From the NCBI GenBank assembly GCA_023416745.1, contig JAEZHF010000028.1, forward strand, positions 1 to 32,581: DNA of 32,581 nt, written 5' to 3'. The notes beneath the pieces were generated by a model, which saw only the letters and a list, made by a program, of their open reading frames with translations, had not been told where the DNA came from and made no database searches. Shown piece by piece: positions 1-7,811 of this stretch. Numbering within the stretch: the stretch's first letter is position 1; each line of letters begins with the position of its first letter. The DNA comes from Bacillota bacterium (GTDB lineage Bacteria > Bacillota > Clostridia > Christensenellales > SZUA-584). A program made the position numbers and the translations under genes.

Positions 1-71
1 AATTCTTTTTTCTTAGTTCTGACCTGCGCCAGCTCGTCGCTGATCGCGGACAGTGTCATTTGTTTATCCAT
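1..71 (-). CDS. IS5-like transposase, N-terminal fragment cut by the window edge
   Basis: A minus-strand reading frame starts with ATG at 71 and runs off the left edge after 23 codons. The visible protein is polar and ends in a lysine-rich stretch, TKKKEF. This matches my memory of the N-terminus of IS5/IS1182-like transposases of Firmicutes, where a run of this kind precedes a hydrophobic I-x-P-W segment; that part lies outside the window. Upstream, an extended -10 (TGG followed by TAAAAT) lies just before the start, with an AGGGG close to the ATG. A second in-frame ATG at 59 is an alternative start. With only 23 residues visible the family call is tentative, and I cannot tell whether the element is intact. 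Confidence 0.5.
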   Translation of the reverse strand, partial: MDKQMTLSAISDELAQVRTKKKE

Positions 72-299
72 GCCCCTATTTTACCACATTTCCACACTCT
101 TGGCTTCTGTGCGGTGTTGCCCTAGTATTTTTTGTTGATGACCTGATAATTGCCTGATCTCTCAGGAGCCACCCGCCGAGGTCATCAGCGAGGGACTGAT
201 GAATCAGGTTTTAGGGCTAAACTGCCGGTAATCGAAGATCCAGTTTCCGTTTCCCCAATGGTGGTACCCAAGGGCAGGCATCATTATATTTGTAATCAA
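72..299. other. Non-coding gap with nested inverted repeats
   Basis: There is no convincing gene here. The first 50 bases are probably the end of the insertion element upstream of the transposase start; a sequence near 100-125 could be its terminal repeat, but the partner end is not in the window. A perfect 9-base inverted repeat, TGATGACCT (136-144) and AGGTCATCA (179-187), encloses a 5-base stem, CCTGA (153-157) and TCAGG (162-166). It is followed by CTGAT (196-200) and ATCAG (203-207). No T-run follows on either strand, so it is not an ordinary terminator. A structured RNA or a transposon-end structure are both possible. Confidence 0.4.
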
Positions 300-488
300 T
301 CAATCCGTTACGATGATATAATCGCCGTTTTTAAGCTGTATCACGTTGGCCCGCAGGCCCCGGGCAATATCCGAGATGATCTGCTTTCTTTCATCCTCGT
401 CAGTTATCCATAAACTCAAAGGGTTGCCGGTAATAACCCGCTCCTTCTTATCCGTGACGTAAACAATGATCTCTGGTTTTTCCTTCAT
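300..488 (-). CDS. Small partner protein of YIEGIA (62 aa)
   Basis: This short acidic and basic mixed protein has no membrane segment or signal peptide. Its ATG overlaps the TGA of the upstream YIEGIA gene as ATGA (485-488), so the two are probably translationally coupled. From memory, YIEGIA genes in Bacillota are often followed by a very short gene that databases name a capping-complex subunit for YIEGIA, and the size and position fit. The protein alternates beta-like and helical segments (EIIVYVTDKKERV, then IISDIARGLRANVIQ). The function is inferred from family and position only. Confidence 0.65.
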   Translation of the reverse strand: MKEKPEIIVYVTDKKERVITGNPLSLWITDEDERKQIISDIARGLRANVIQLKNGDYIIVTD

Positions 489-1393
489 GATTCGATATCC
501 CCCTTTGGGGTCATGATCCGGTGTATCTTGCGGCTGCTCTCCAATATCGGCGTGTTCTTAATCGCGTCGAGAAATACGTCTATGTTCCTCACAATCGGCA
601 CGAAGCAGATCACCACCTTGCCCTGCGCAAAGCTCCTTCTGGTAAACTTGTACCGCTTGACGCCCAGCGCCCGCACCGCCTCAAACAGCATGGCCTGCCG
701 CTGGCCATAGTTCTCCAGCGTTATCCGAAAGGTGGGCTTTTTGGGCTCTATCACAACGGCGAGCCCCTCACGCTGGACGACCTCGCGGCTCCTGTCCATG
801 CCCAGTGCGTTGGTTACGAACATCCCGTCCACATACAGCTCCGACCCATCCATCTTAATCTCGCCCGGCTTCACCGTACAGATGTCGCCCACAGTCTTCC
901 CCTTGGTGGTCCATTTCAGCAGATAAACGCAGATAAGTCCCGCCGCCAGCCCCAGGCATGCACTCAGCCAAATATTCTCCACACCAGCAATTTTCATCAC
1001 CAAAACGGTCACCAGCGACGTCAGCAGCGATATATAGTTCCGCGACTCATACGTTTTGGCGATACCGTCGATATACGCATGTCCCCTTTTCACATACTCT
1101 GAGCTTTCCAGCTTGCCAAGGCTTTCCTGTTCTATCTTGCGGATATCGCGAAAGTGGGAAACCGCAAGCGCCAGAAAAGTAATCGCCGTAAAATCCTTCT
1201 CGATGATGGCAGGTATAGCCACAGCGCCCAGTGCCGACGCGATGAACCCGGTCACAAGGTTGATAAATTGCCCGCCCGGGTACGTCGGGTTTTGACGGTA
1301 ATCCACAACGAGCGTGATGACTCGCGCCAGCGTTCCGGTCACGATGCCGGTGACAATTAGCACGATATATTCAGTGCTTAAAATGTTCTCCAA
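485..1393 (-). CDS. YIEGIA family membrane protein
   Basis: This 302-residue integral membrane protein belongs to the YIEGIA family (Pfam PF14045; B. subtilis YphB/SeaA is a relative linked to the spore envelope). The diagnostic motif appears as YIDGIA at residues 107-112. Hydrophobic segments lie near residues 8-30, 45-80 and 122-162, followed by a soluble C-terminal half of mixed alpha/beta character. The start is TTG at 1393: a GGAG lies 8 bases upstream and no ATG fits as well. The gene is 17 bases downstream of the GlsB-type gene and overlaps the 62-residue gene by four bases, so the three form an operon. Family membership is well supported; the spore role is knowledge of relatives and is not visible here. 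Confidence 0.85.
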   Translation of the reverse strand: MENILSTEYIVLIVTGIVTGTLARVITLVVDYRQNPTYPGGQFINLVTGFIASALGAVAIPAIIEKDFTAITFLALAVSHFRDIRKIEQESLGKLESSEYVKRGHAYIDGIAKTYESRNYISLLTSLVTVLVMKIAGVENIWLSACLGLAAGLICVYLLKWTTKGKTVGDICTVKPGEIKMDGSELYVDGMFVTNALGMDRSREVVQREGLAVVIEPKKPTFRITLENYGQRQAMLFEAVRALGVKRYKFTRRSFAQGKVVICFVPIVRNIDVFLDAIKNTPILESSRKIHRIMTPKGDIES

Positions 1394-1410
1394 CGCTCAG
1401 TCTCCAAATG

Positions 1411-1683
1411 TCATTTTTCGGCCCGCCCAGTCCCTTTTCTGATCAGATTGATGATTGCAAGCAAAATAATTGAACCGATCAGCGCAACTATAAAGCTCTC
1501 CAGGTTGAACCCTGTTACGTCTGCTTTCGCGCCAATCAGATTCATCACAAAACCGCCAATGAACGCACCGATAATTCCGACCACGATATTGGCCATGGCT
1601 CCCATGGACCGATTCTTCTTCATAATGATGCTTGCCACCCAGCCGGCGAGCGCGCCCAGCAGTATCCACGACAAAATACCCAT
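1411..1683 (-). CDS. GlsB/YeaQ/YmgE-type small stress membrane protein
   Basis: The 90-residue protein has three hydrophobic segments rich in glycine (about 3-20, 31-52 and 64-80) and the pattern GALAGWVAS near the N-terminus, typical of the transglycosylase-associated/GlsB family. Its molecular function is not firmly known; relatives are induced under envelope or general stress. The ATG at 1683 is preceded by AGGAAG at a normal distance. A longer in-frame extension upstream to 2007 exists but has no ribosome site and would run antisense into the next operon, so it is not used. It is the first gene of the operon with YIEGIA. Confidence 0.85.
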   Translation of the reverse strand: MGILSWILLGALAGWVASIIMKKNRSMGAMANIVVGIIGAFIGGFVMNLIGAKADVTGFNLESFIVALIGSIILLAIINLIRKGTGRAEK

Positions 1684-1827
1684 TTTACCACTTCCTTTTC
1701 TTGTATCGTTTCTATTCTCTATTCTGCAGCGCTTATTTATTCGCCCTGCATGATAATAAGGGAAGCATAATACGGTAATAAAAAGCTCAATCATGCAAAT
1801 ACTCAAAAGTAGAATGGTGGTATGATG

Positions 1828-4143
1828 ATGCGTAAAGATGCCTGGCTCAAAGTGGAAGGAAAAGCACAATTCAATGATGACACTTCTGCCCGACCCTGCC
1901 TTCATGCGCGGCTGCTCACCAGCGCCTTCGCTCACGCCGATATACTTTCCGTCGATGTGTCCGGCGCTTACAGCGTCCCCGGCGTCCGTGCAGTAATCAC
2001 CGGGCAAGACAGCGCTGTGCTCACGGGATCCATACTGCGTGATATGCCGGTGCTGGCGGCGGGCAAAACGCGATACTTCGGTGAGCCGGTCGCTATCGTC
2101 GTCGCCAGCGAGGAATGGCAGGCGTTGCAGGCGGTACGTCTCATAAAGGTAGACTACCGCCCGTTGCCGGTGGTCAGCACTGTCGATGATGCCTTAAAGC
2201 CGCTGGCACCGCTCATCCATCCGAATGTCATGCAGTATGTCCATACCGTGCCCGAGGTCTATCCGGAGGAGAACACCAACATTTCGAACCGCACTAGAAT
2301 AAGAAAGGGAGATATACTTAAGGGTTGGGCAAACAGCGCATTTGTGGTGGAAGCGGAGTACACGATACCGCAGGCAGCCCACGCATTCATAGAAACGCGC
2401 AATGCCCGGTGCAAAATTCTCCCCGGCGGCCCAATCCATATCCAAACAGCCAGCCAGGCTCCGCATGCTTCGCGGGCGCTCCTTGCCCAATACTTCAGCA
2501 TTCCCGAAACTGATATCGTCATTGAAACGCACTTCGTGGGCGGCGGTTACGGCGGCAAGGTAAACGCACACCCTGAGCTTATGGCTTACATTGCGTCCCG
2601 TGCCGTGGGCGGACAGGAGGTGCGCGTCAGCCTGACACGGGAGGAGAGCTTTTATACCAGTGCCTGCAAACTCGGTGCGAAGGTGCATATGAAGCTGGGG
2701 GCAGACCGCACGGGCCGCCTGCAGGCTCTTCAAGCCGATTTCTTCGCGGACGCAGGCGCCTATGCCGATACCGCGCCTGTGATGACGAAGGCTATGGCGG
2801 CTGGTTGCAGCGGCGCTTATTACGTATCCCACATACAGTGCGACTCCGTCTGCGTTTACACCAACCACGTCTACGCCACCTCCTTCCGCGGCTTCGGCCA
2901 CGGCGTCTCCACGTTTGCGATCGAGCGCACAATGGATAAGCTCGCACTCCAAATGGGCATCGACCCGGCGCAGCTCCGGCTGCTCAACGGCGCGCAGGAG
3001 GGCAACGATACGCCCACTCAGGTTCCGCTCACTCTCAGCAATACAGGTAATCTCCAAGCTTGTATCGACAGGCTGAAATGTATCGTCGAATGGGACAAGG
3101 GTGTATGCACCAAGGTCAACGACCATATTTTGCGCGCAAAAGGCATGGCGTGCTTCACCAAAACGTCGACCTCCCCCACCAACGCATCCTCGTCCGCGGT
3201 GGTCACGTTCTGCTCGGACGGCAGCGTCAACCTGAACTGCAGCGTTATCGAATGCGGGCCGGGTATGACAACAGCGCTGCCGCTGATTCTCGCGCAGCGG
3301 CTCAAAATGGATCCCCTTAAGGTTGCAATGAATACGCAGGTCAATACGCACGACCATCCCGTTCACTGGAAAACGGTGGCCAGCATGTCCACCTACATGG
3401 CTGGCAACGCGGTACTCGCCGCGGCGGACGACGCCATCAGCCAGCTGAAAGCGAATGCTGCACTGGCGCTGAGGTGCAGTCCGAGCGACGTGGAAATCGG
3501 GCAGGAGCGCGCAACGTTGAAGGAGGATTCCACCAAGTATCTGGAATTCAAGGACCTCGTATCGGGCATCAAGGATGCAAACGGCAATGCGGCGGGCGGG
3601 CCGGTCATCGGGCGAGGCCATTTCGTCATGAAACACCTGTCACCGCTGGACAGAGAGACGGGTAAGGGACAGCCGGGGCCCTACTGGACGGTGGGCGCGC
3701 AGGCGGTGGAAATCGAATACGACAGCACCGAGCATACTTACCGCCTGGTGCGGGCGTTTACGGTGCTGGACGCCGGGCATGTTATCTGCCCCGAGTGCGC
3801 ACTGGGACAAGTGCTGGGAGCCATGAACACCGGACTCAGCATGGCCACCCGGGAGAGTTATCAATACACGCCCGGCGGCGAACTCAAAAACACCAGCTTT
3901 CGGACGTATAAGGTGATCCATTACGCCGAAAATCCGGAATACATTGCCGAGTTCATCGAAACCCCCAACATCAGCGGCCCCTATGGCGCGCGCGGTATCG
4001 GCGAGCACGGCATACTCGGCATGCCCGCGGCGCTGGCCAACGCGCTCAGCGCCGCTGCGGGCGTCCAGCTTGACGCACTGCCCGTCACCAGCGAAAGCCT
4101 GTGGTTGGCCGTCACAAGCCTGCCCTCGGGAGGTATGCCATGA
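1828..4143 (+). CDS. Xanthine dehydrogenase-type molybdopterin-binding subunit
   Basis: This large catalytic subunit of a molybdenum hydroxylase has about 771 residues, the normal length. The N-terminal a/b hammerhead domain (VEGKAQFNDD, then LHARLLTSAFAHA) is followed by the molybdopterin-binding region with GGGYGGK near residue 240. FRGFGHG is present where most xanthine dehydrogenases have FRGFGGP. Near the C-terminus, ARGIGEHG supplies the conserved glutamate expected to be the base in hydroxylation. The substrate is probably a purine or other N-heterocycle and cannot be decided here. Three ATG codons are consecutive (1822, 1825, 1828); GGTGG at 1816-1820 is best spaced for the third. The stop overlaps the next gene as ATGA. 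Confidence 0.9.
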   Translation: MRKDAWLKVEGKAQFNDDTSARPCLHARLLTSAFAHADILSVDVSGAYSVPGVRAVITGQDSAVLTGSILRDMPVLAAGKTRYFGEPVAIVVASEEWQALQAVRLIKVDYRPLPVVSTVDDALKPLAPLIHPNVMQYVHTVPEVYPEENTNISNRTRIRKGDILKGWANSAFVVEAEYTIPQAAHAFIETRNARCKILPGGPIHIQTASQAPHASRALLAQYFSIPETDIVIETHFVGGGYGGKVNAHPELMAYIASRAVGGQEVRVSLTREESFYTSACKLGAKVHMKLGADRTGRLQALQADFFADAGAYADTAPVMTKAMAAGCSGAYYVSHIQCDSVCVYTNHVYATSFRGFGHGVSTFAIERTMDKLALQMGIDPAQLRLLNGAQEGNDTPTQVPLTLSNTGNLQACIDRLKCIVEWDKGVCTKVNDHILRAKGMACFTKTSTSPTNASSSAVVTFCSDGSVNLNCSVIECGPGMTTALPLILAQRLKMDPLKVAMNTQVNTHDHPVHWKTVASMSTYMAGNAVLAAADDAISQLKANAALALRCSPSDVEIGQERATLKEDSTKYLEFKDLVSGIKDANGNAAGGPVIGRGHFVMKHLSPLDRETGKGQPGPYWTVGAQAVEIEYDSTEHTYRLVRAFTVLDAGHVICPECALGQVLGAMNTGLSMATRESYQYTPGGELKNTSFRTYKVIHYAENPEYIAEFIETPNISGPYGARGIGEHGILGMPAALANALSAAAGVQLDALPVTSESLWLAVTSLPSGGMP

Positions 4144-4982
4144 TCGCTTACGACTTTGATTACTATTTGCCGGATACCTGGCAGGAAGCGGCGGATACAT
4201 TCAGTGTGCTCCAGGCGGCGGGTAAGAACCCGCTCTACTACGGCGGCGGGACCGAGATCATCAGCATGGCGCGCGCCGGCAGCATCACGCCCGGTGCAAT
4301 CATCGACATTAAAAGAATACCCGAGTGCCGCGCGTCGGGGACGGACGGCCAGTGTCTCATTTTAGGCGCGGCTCTCACGCTCACCACAGTGCACGAATGC
4401 GGCCTGTATCCGCTGCTTAGCCTCGCTGCCGGACGCATTGCGGATCACACCATCCAGTGCAAGCTGACGCTGGGCGGTAATCTCGCGGGCACCATCCACT
4501 ACCATGAATCGCTGCTGCCGCTGCTGTTGGCGGACGCCACTCTCCATGTCGCAAACGTCCAAGGCACCCGGGATCTGCCCGTCTGCGATGTCTTATGTAT
4601 GGGAAAAAAGCTTACCCCGGGAGATCTGATACTCAGCGTCAGCCTGTCAAAGCGATACGCCGCTTATCCGTTCGCACACATCAAAAAGACCAAGGCCGAG
4701 AAGATCGGCTATCCGCTCGTTTCGGTGGCCGCGCTGAATCTGAACGGCACGCTTCGACTGGCCGCCAGCGCACTGTGTTCCTTCCCATTCCGGTTCAGCG
4801 ACATCCCGTTATCAGGCAACCAGCCGTCCTCAGACATCATCCGGGAGCATATGGCAAACCTGCCTGAGCCTGTACTGGACGACCTCGAGGGCTGCCCTGA
4901 ATACCGCCGGTTCATATTCGAAAAAACAGCGGAGAAGATCATCATGGAGTTTAGACAAAAAGAGGGTAGATGTGATGCTTAA
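4140..4982 (+). CDS. Xanthine dehydrogenase-type FAD-binding subunit
   Basis: This 280-residue protein of the CO dehydrogenase/xanthine dehydrogenase FAD-subunit family passes electrons from the 2Fe-2S subunit to FAD. The GGGTEI motif at residues 35-40 fits the FAD pyrophosphate-binding loop, and a TLGGNLAGTIHY segment near residue 110 matches the second conserved FAD loop. The ATG at 4140 overlaps the previous stop by four bases. The 3' end overlaps the start of the iron-sulfur subunit gene, so the three subunits are produced as one coupled unit. Confidence 0.9.
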   Translation: MIAYDFDYYLPDTWQEAADTFSVLQAAGKNPLYYGGGTEIISMARAGSITPGAIIDIKRIPECRASGTDGQCLILGAALTLTTVHECGLYPLLSLAAGRIADHTIQCKLTLGGNLAGTIHYHESLLPLLLADATLHVANVQGTRDLPVCDVLCMGKKLTPGDLILSVSLSKRYAAYPFAHIKKTKAEKIGYPLVSVAALNLNGTLRLAASALCSFPFRFSDIPLSGNQPSSDIIREHMANLPEPVLDDLEGCPEYRRFIFEKTAEKIIMEFRQKEGRCDA

Positions 4983-5439
4983 TATATCCGGCAAAACTAT
5001 CATCACTCTGAATATAAACGGCCATATGCACGATGTCGCCGTGCGCCCGGCGGATATACTTCTGGAAGTGCTGCGCTGTCAGCTGGGCCTTAACGGCACC
5101 AAGATCGGCTGCGAGAACGGGGACTGCGGGGCCTGCACGGTGCTGGTCGACGGCTGGCCTGTCAAGTCCTGCCTGATGCTGGCCGTGGAGGGCGTTGGTC
5201 ATGAGATCACCACGATCGAAGGGTTAAGCGGAACGCCGGTGCAGCAGGCGTTCGTCCGTTTCAACGCGTTTCAATGCGGCTTCTGCACACCCGGATTTAT
5301 CGTCGCGTGCCATGCGCTGCTGACACACCACCCCAACCCTGACGATTACACCATCGAGTCGTGGCTCCAGTCCAACATATGCCGCTGTACCAGCTATCAG
5401 GAAATCAGCACCGCGGTGCACAGCTTAATCCAGCGTTGA
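4975..5439 (+). CDS. Xanthine dehydrogenase-type 2Fe-2S subunit
   Basis: This 154-residue iron-sulfur subunit carries two clusters. The N-terminal plant-type ferredoxin domain has C46, C51, C54 and C66. The C-terminal helical domain has C101, C104, C136 and C138, in the signatures CGFCTPG and CRCT. All eight cluster ligands are present, so the protein looks functional. I chose the ATG at 4975, eight bases from a GAGGG; a GTG at 4972 in the same frame is an alternative. The gene overlaps the FAD-subunit gene. No XdhC-type cofactor-insertion gene or molybdopterin biosynthesis gene accompanies the operon in this window. Confidence 0.92.
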   Translation: MLNISGKTIITLNINGHMHDVAVRPADILLEVLRCQLGLNGTKIGCENGDCGACTVLVDGWPVKSCLMLAVEGVGHEITTIEGLSGTPVQQAFVRFNAFQCGFCTPGFIVACHALLTHHPNPDDYTIESWLQSNICRCTSYQEISTAVHSLIQR

Positions 5440-5564
5440 TTAGTTGTTGTCATGGGCTATGCCGGATCTTTCCACCCATTTACGGGCGCATACATATCAT
5501 AGATAAAAACTAGGCTTTCCATTGACAGATATTAAAAAGTATCATATTTCTCTTGCATAAGTGT

Positions 5565-6572
5565 TTATCCTACCTCTCTGACCGAGCCACGCACGATCAG
5601 CTTCACCGGCAGGCTGACACGCTGGCAGGAGACCTGCTCCGCTCCGGTTGTGATTTTGTCCAGCAATATTTGTGCCCCAATACGTCCCATTTCATCATCG
5701 GGACTGCTGACGACACTGACAGGAGGAGCTGACAGTCTTGCCATATCGCTGTCCCCAAATCCGACCAGAGAAATATCTTTACCCACCTTCAGCCTCAGAT
5801 CGTGCAGAGCCATAATAACCCCGCGGCATAACTCGCGCCCTGCTGCAAATATCGCCGTCGGCGTGTCGTCCATATGAAACAGCTTAAATGCGTTCTCATA
5901 TCCATCCTTTTCCGTCCGACCGCCAACGCAATCATATTCCGGCCTAATGCGCACACCGTTGTCCCTCATCGCCTGTTCAAAGCCCCAATGGCGCTCATGA
6001 CCGGTATCGACCGTTTTGTCACCTGATATGATGGCAATCTTTTTGTGCCCCATCGTTATCAGGTGCTCAGCGACTAAATAGGCTCCGCGGAAATTGTCGG
6101 CCGTCACACAGTTAAAATCATAATCGCCGGTGATACGGTCCAGTAACACAAAAGGCTTCGTATAGTCTGATAAATGAGAAAGGTTGGATGTTGACGGGAC
6201 GATTACTGCACCATCCACGGACTGCCCTATCATACTGTTGAGGAAGTCAGTCTCCGCATTTTTGCTGCTGCCTGTTGCCACAACCAGCGTATAATAATCG
6301 GTTTTCCTGAACGTCTCCTCAATGCCCTGAACCATGCTGGCATAAAACGGTGATCGTAAGTCAGGTACAAGCACAGCGACAAGCCGCGTCTGTTTCTTAA
6401 TGATAGAGACGGCTGCGTACCCGGGAACATAATTGAGCTCTTGAACGGCTTCTGTAACCTTTTTACGCATTTCACTGCTTACTCGATCCTGACCGTTTAT
6501 CACACGGGATACCGTCGATACTGAGACGCCCAGCGTATCAGCAACGTCCTTGATTGAGACTGCAATCTTCAT
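5565..6572 (-). CDS. LacI-family transcriptional regulator
   Basis: The 335-residue protein has a classic LacI helix-turn-helix at residues 6-30 (IKDVADTLGVSVSTVSRVIN), a hinge near 45-60, and a periplasmic-binding-protein-like effector domain (VAVLVPDLRSPFYASMVQGIEE, LVGFGDSDMA). It should bind a palindromic operator with a central CG and respond to a sugar or related small molecule; the ligand is not evident. A good SigA-type promoter and an AGGAT ribosome site lie upstream. The adjoining AT-rich gap holds five AACGTT-centred dyads, the type of site this family recognises, so self-regulation from there is likely. It is convergent with the molybdenum hydroxylase operon. Confidence 0.93.
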   Translation of the reverse strand: MKIAVSIKDVADTLGVSVSTVSRVINGQDRVSSEMRKKVTEAVQELNYVPGYAAVSIIKKQTRLVAVLVPDLRSPFYASMVQGIEETFRKTDYYTLVVATGSSKNAETDFLNSMIGQSVDGAVIVPSTSNLSHLSDYTKPFVLLDRITGDYDFNCVTADNFRGAYLVAEHLITMGHKKIAIISGDKTVDTGHERHWGFEQAMRDNGVRIRPEYDCVGGRTEKDGYENAFKLFHMDDTPTAIFAAGRELCRGVIMALHDLRLKVGKDISLVGFGDSDMARLSAPPVSVVSSPDDEMGRIGAQILLDKITTGAEQVSCQRVSLPVKLIVRGSVREVG

Positions 6573-6602
6573 AGCACAATCCTGCTTTTACATATTAATG
6601 CC

Positions 6603-6631
6603 ATTATGTTCTTTTGTATAATTAATGTCAA
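6603..6631 (-). promoter_or_regulatory. Promoter of the LacI-family gene
   Basis: On the minus strand a perfect TTGACA -35 (6626-6631) is separated by 17 bases from CATAAT (6603-6608). The LacI-family start codon is about 30 bases downstream. This is close to the SigA consensus. The first AAACGTTT dyad lies about 35 bases upstream of the -35. Confidence 0.75.
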
Positions 6632-7127
6632 GTATATGGTATTTTGTTATTTACCAGATATGCAGAAACGTTTTTACATCATGTTGATTAACAGCATTAT
6701 TGCTCAAAACTTAAGCATATTTGATGAAATATGGCTTAAAGTATTTGCTCTGTTAATTCGATCACTTGTATTAAACTAACCGATTTTTACTATTTATAGA
6801 TAAACGTTTCTATATATCAATTTTTTTAGCATCATTCAAATATAAAAACGTTATCTCATATAACATAATTTGGTATAACGTTTTTATACATTTTGCCAAT
6901 TGTGAATTTTATTAAACCTTCATATCAAGCCTCCATCCATCATAACATTCCCATTTTATACATTTTAATATTTAATTTCTATCCTCTGTATATATTATTA
7001 TATATCATCTCTCGATTCATATATGGAAACGTTATTATTTGCATCATCGTTATTAAATTCAGTTAAAGTATATTATTACTGTATAATCTCTCCACTCTAA
7101 CCCGTTTTTTATAGTAAACCTGCCCTC

Positions 7128-7168
7128 TTGACCATTCTGCAGATCTGCGTAATAATAACACTGTTATT
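7128..7168 (+). promoter_or_regulatory. TetR-operon promoter with overlapping palindromic operator
   Basis: TTGACC (7128-7133) is followed after 17 bases by AATAAT (7151-7156). A 15-base palindrome, AATAACA-C-TGTTATT (7154-7168), overlaps the -10 and the expected transcription start. This is the usual arrangement for autorepression by a TetR-family protein. Confidence 0.6.
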
Positions 7169-7176
7169 TATTTTAT

Positions 7177-7199
7177 CAATGTTATTTTTTAGAACATTG
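7177..7199 (+). promoter_or_regulatory. Second dyad in the TetR leader
   Basis: CAATGTT (7177-7183) and AACATTG (7193-7199) form a perfect 7-base inverted repeat with a 9-base spacer, between the promoter and the ribosome site. It may be a second TetR operator half-pair or a leader hairpin. Confidence 0.4.
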
Positions 7200-7226
7200 T
7201 TATGGTCGTAGATCGGAGGAGGTTCC

Positions 7227-7811
7227 ATGGCAAGAGAAGATCAGAAAATGCGCAGTGACAGCGTCCGCCAGGCGATACTGAACACCGCCCTTCAAATCGG
7301 TTTAAAGGAAGGCTTCGAAGCCATCTCTATCCGCAAGATTATCGGCCGCATGAAATATTCTACCGGCGTTGTCTATCACCACTTTAAAGATAAGCAGGAG
7401 ATCATCGACGCCATCGAAGCATCGGAAACCGAAAAGTTCCACAGTGTCATCTCTCAGCTGGTAGACGACTCGGCAGATGTCATCGCCAACATGCTGACTG
7501 TGTTCCGCCGCGCCACGCAGCTCGCACTCGAGGAGCCGGAAAAATACAACCTGATCGTGCTGCATAAATACAGCCGGCGGAAGCCCGGCCGTTCCCCATG
7601 GATCGATCACATCGCAGCAAACCTGGAAAAGGAGATGCGCACGGGGCGCATCAAAACGATGGATCCCCAGCATGCCTCTTTCTCCATCTGGAGTTCATTT
7701 TTGGGCTTCAACCTGATGATATCGCACACGGAAGGGCTGACAACTCAGCAGGCAGATGAGATGTTTCAGGTTCAGTCCGAGATTATAATAAAAGGAGTTT
7801 TGAATACATGA
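7227..7811 (+). CDS. TetR/AcrR-family transcriptional regulator
   Basis: The 194-residue protein has an N-terminal TetR DNA-binding domain. The helix-turn-helix spans about residues 30-55, with the typical FEAISIRKI and STGVVYHHFKDKQEII segments. The C-terminal ligand domain is not recognisable to a specific class. The ATG at 7227 follows a very strong GGAGGAGG. The stop overlaps the next start as ATGA, so the regulator is co-translated with the flavoprotein genes it presumably controls. A palindrome overlaps its own promoter, which predicts repression relieved by an unknown ligand, perhaps a redox-active or xenobiotic compound. Confidence 0.93.
   Translation: MAREDQKMRSDSVRQAILNTALQIGLKEGFEAISIRKIIGRMKYSTGVVYHHFKDKQEIIDAIEASETEKFHSVISQLVDDSADVIANMLTVFRRATQLALEEPEKYNLIVLHKYSRRKPGRSPWIDHIAANLEKEMRTGRIKTMDPQHASFSIWSSFLGFNLMISHTEGLTTQQADEMFQVQSEIIIKGVLNT

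Larger units (their letters stand above)
6573..7226. promoter_or_regulatory. AT-rich gap with five AACGTT-centred operator-like dyads
   Basis: No gene is visible in these 650 bases, which are far more AT-rich than the flanks. Five sites share an AACGTT core: AAACGTTT at 6666-6673, AAACGTTT at 6802-6809, AAACGTTA at 6846-6853, TAACGTTT at 6876-6883 and AAACGTTA at 7027-7034. The third and fourth share 14 bases in opposite orientation: TATAAAAACGTTAT at 6841-6854 and its reverse complement at 6875-6888. The sites fit LacI-family operators with a central CG. The LacI-family gene next door is the obvious binder, but that is inference. What else the array controls is unclear. Confidence 0.6.

Noticed and set aside
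196..202. CTGATGA, the conserved core of hammerhead ribozymes
   Set aside because: The matching GAAA and cleavage-site segments do not fall in a position that allows the three-stem fold.
260..268. GGTGGTACC, resembling the T-box antiterminator core
   Set aside because: The rest of the T-box consensus is absent, and no plus-strand gene follows within 1.5 kb.
2194..3636. A 480-codon open frame antisense to the molybdopterin subunit gene
   Set aside because: It is the mirror of a GC-rich coding gene with full domain support on the other strand; the translation shows no family pattern.
5522..5550. TTGACA followed by TATTTC on the plus strand
   Set aside because: It would drive transcription antisense into the LacI-family gene with a poor -10, and no gene lies downstream.
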